DNA of 42,095 nucleotides from Scleroderma bovista (lineage: Eukaryota > Basidiomycota > Agaricomycetes > Boletales > Sclerodermataceae), in assembly GCA_037178675.1 (NCBI GenBank), contig JAYMGJ010000651.1, forward strand, positions 1 to 42,095, given 5' to 3'. Below the pieces are notes generated by a model, which saw only the letters and a list, made by a program, of their open reading frames with translations, did not search any database and had not been told where the DNA came from. The position numbers were made by a program, and so were the translations under genes. This document shows, in pieces, positions 39,580-42,095 of this stretch (positions within the stretch are counted from its first letter, which is position 1; each line of letters starts with the position of its first letter).

Positions 39580-42095
39580 ATGGAGGACCCAAAGCACAAG
39601 GCCCATCGACCAGCCCGGGCGAAAAAACAACATCACTCTGGCACAAACGAAAAAGTAATACATTATAGCTGCCGCGTCTGCCTGACTTACTTATTCTCCT
39701 TGTAGGCTTTTGCTCCAAAATCCGGCCGACGTGCTGAACGCCAAGGTCGCAGAAATGTCGAACGTGAACAGACCCGCTTGCATGTTCCCCTCGTGGATCG
39801 TACACCAGATGATATCCCTCCCCCCGTCATTGTAGCTATAGTAGGACCATCCGGAGTCGGCAAGACTACTCTCTTGAAAAGCCTCATCAGGCGATACTCG
39901 AAACAAACCCTCCAGGATGCCCGAGGTCCCATTACGGTGGTCAGCGGTAAAAAACGAAGGCTAACCTTTATCGAATGTAACGACAACCTCAACTCGATGA
40001 TCGACATCGGAAAGATAGCAGATTTAGTTCTTCTAATGATCGACGGGTCATATGGATTCGAAATGGTGTGTATTTCTTGCTTCATCCGTGTCCATCTTAC
40101 CCAACTCAATCGGCAGGATACCTTTGAATTTCTCAACGTTTTACAAGCCCACGGTTTCCCCAAGGTCATTGGTGTTCTCACACATTTGGACCTCATCAAA
40201 AAACAGTCTATCTTAAAGTCGACCAAGAAAGCTATTAAGAAGCGCTTCTGGACTGAGATATACCAAGGCGCAAAATTGTTTTATCTCTCCGGTGTCCTAA
40301 ACGGGCGTTATCCCGACACTGAAATCCTTAATCTCTCCCGTTTCATCAGCGTAATGAAGTTCCGACCTCTCGTTTTCCGCAACAGCCATCCGTATCTCCT
40401 CGCAGACCGTCTCGAAGATCTTACACCTCGGGAATCAATCCGTGCTTCGAAAGGCAAGTGCGATCGCACCGTCACGCTGTATGGGTATCTTCGGGGTACC
40501 AATCTTCGCCAAAGTACCAAAGTCCATATACCCGGTGTGGGGGATCTGGATATAACATCCGTCAACATACTTGGAGACCCTTGTCCATTACCAGATGCGG
40601 ATTCTGAAAAGCGGAGAAAGCTTAGCGAGAAGAAGAAACTCCTCGTGCACGCTCCAATGAGTGACGTGGGCAGCGTCATGTATGATAAGGATGCAGTGTG
40701 GATTAACGTTCCCGGGAACTTCACTCGTGGATCGACAGATGGTAAGACACTCCTCGATCTACGTGGGCATCAATATGACTCGTTTTGTAGTCCCGCAAGG
40801 TGAGGGAGAGAAAATGGTCATGGATCTTCAAGACGTAGATGCCACACTCGCCGATACTGTTTCCCGTAGCCAGATAAAGCTGTTGGGGACATCCTTGCAG
40901 CATTTGGTGGTTGATGCGGAGGAAGACGACGACGACGACTCAGCGTCTGAGGATGATGATGAGGGAATGGATGACAGAGACGAATCGGAGGAAAGTGCCC
41001 ACTCTGATGAGGATGGGTCTGGGGATGAAGGCAGCGAGGATGGAAGTGAAGCGGTACTCAACTCTTCACACGTCGATCGGGGTCGTACATCGTCACGCAG
41101 GATGAAAAGACCTATGGGAGGATTCTCGAAAACCGAACGAAACGAAGGAGACATTCCCTTTGCTGACAGTGACTCCGAGCTCGGAGAAAGTGACGGGGAC
41201 TGGCAATGCCAAGATGACCTTCCCCCGTTAAACCTGGAGGACGATATGGAAAGTGATATGGACGAAGATGACGTGGGCGTCGATAAAAAGGATGGTGTAA
41301 CTGCTGCACCAGCGTGGAAAGCGAACTTATCTGTCAAGGCTGCAGCCGCATTTGCGGAGCACACCCGTCGGAAGCGAAGAAAAGATTGGGTGGCGCTGAT
41401 ATACTCGAGTGCTCTCACTCCCGACCAAATCATCAAAGGCAAGAGTGAGGGTGCTCTTGAGGAGGATCCTTCTAACCCTGATGACTTCTTCCGACCGAAG
41501 AAGGCTTCGCAACTAGAGGACGATGAGCTGGATAAAACGAAAGAGATCCTGTCTCTGGAACGTCTTCGAGAATGGGAGAGCGAGGAGACATTGGATGCTC
41601 TGCGTTCAGCGTTCATCACTGGCGAGCAGGGGTCTTCGGATAACGAACATGGGGACGAGTCGGAAAATGGTGATTTTGAGGACCTGGAGGCTAACGATTC
41701 GAATCCTTCTCCCCCGTCTCAAATGCCGGTGGATGCGCAAACTGCCGCCCTCGCTTCTAAGAAAGCAGAACTCAAACGCAAATTCGACGAACAATACGAT
41801 GATCCTGAGGGTGCGAAGGTGGACTTCTACGACGAGAAGAAGGATGAGATCAATTGTCAGTTGCAGCTCAACCGTGCTGAATTCGAAGGTGTGGACCCCG
41901 AGGCACGCGCACTGCTCGAGGGCTACCGACCCGGCTCTTATGTTCGTATTGAGCTGTCCAATGTGCCTTGCGAAATGATAGAACACTTCGATCCTCATTA
42001 CCCTATCATCGTCGGAGGACTCCTTCCTGCTGAAGATCGCTTTGGATATCTTCAAGTGCGCATTAAGCGGCACCGGTGGTTTGCAAAAACTCTCA
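39580..42095 (+). CDS. BMS1: Ribosome biogenesis GTPase Bms1, 3' end outside the window
   Basis: Exons 39580-39654, 39706-40065, 40117-40741 and 40791 to beyond 42095, with introns of 51, 51 and 49 nt. Bms1 is a nucleolar GTPase of the small-subunit processome that recruits Rcl1 and is needed for early 18S rRNA cleavages. Visible are a basic N-terminus (KAHRPARAKKQHH), the block HVPLVDRTPDD, the P-loop GPSGVGKTT (about residues 72-80), GPITVVSGKKRRLTFIE, the G4-like THLDL, an AARP2CN segment (NSHPYLLADRLEDLTPRES to LGDPCPLP), a long acidic Asp/Glu/Ser stretch (from about 40915) and the start of the conserved C-terminal domain (PGSYVRIELSNVP, DPHYPIIVGGLLP, RIKRHRWF). The 51-nt intron 40066-40116 is stop-free and in frame; removing it gives GFEMDTFEF as in relatives. 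The 3' part is cut by the window end. Confidence 0.95.

Noticed and set aside
39778..39780. TTG as the start of BMS1 (HVPLVDRTP)
   Set aside because: An upstream ATG exon at 39580 splices in frame and restores the usual basic N-terminus.
1..42095. tRNA, rRNA or other structural RNA genes
   Set aside because: No convincing A/B box pair with a cloverleaf was recognised by eye; a covariance-model scan would be needed to exclude one.

Overview
The window looks like an Agaricomycete (basidiomycete mushroom-type) nuclear genome. The evidence is genes split by many introns of about 45-60 nt with GT..AG borders and CTNAC-like branch sites, DUF7330-type proteins, a fungal PIF/Harbinger element whose second gene is Myb/SANT-like, and P450 and P-loop NTPase families typical of that group. 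No rRNA, tRNA, CRISPR array or viral gene was seen.

Right side, about 36.4-42.1 kb: conserved housekeeping DNA. A Cep57/PPC89-type spindle-pole (centrosomal) protein gene on the minus strand and the ribosome-biogenesis GTPase gene BMS1 on the plus strand are divergent and share a 140-bp promoter with a TCACGTGA box. BMS1 runs off the end of the window.

32.5-36.4 kb: an apparently complete 3.86-kb PIF/Harbinger-type DNA transposon with 21-bp terminal inverted repeats, a 3-bp AAT target duplication, an intact DDE transposase gene and a convergent Myb/SANT-like partner gene. It lies 68 bp past the stop codon of the Cep57-type gene.

1-32.5 kb: an accessory, heavily rearranged region. It holds five genes that can be spliced into intact reading frames: three DUF7330 paralogues (4.7-5.7, 18.1-19.1 and 30.0-31.0 kb) and two paralogous four-helix membrane protein genes (1.2-2.0 kb; 22.1-24.0 kb, the latter with a 13-residue proline-rich tandem repeat). 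Around them are broken copies of core genes: malate dehydrogenase (three fragments), CCT2 chaperonin (two), a P-loop NTPase (two), a cytochrome P450 (two), a protein O-mannosyltransferase, a GH27 alpha-galactosidase and an oligopeptide transporter.

The layout is explained by segmental duplication. The segment 25.44-31.05 kb is a composite: its left part is a direct copy of 7.49-13.58 kb and its right part is an inverted copy of 4.66-6.94 kb, joined inside a P450 exon. Comparing the copies gives empty sites that date three later insertions into the first copy: two solo LTRs (9.17-9.72 and 10.15-10.74 kb) and a 1.75-kb non-autonomous DNA element full of GGT/GTC-type repeats (11.13-12.87 kb).

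All splice sites and domain calls were read by eye from sequence and remembered family consensus. No database search was run.
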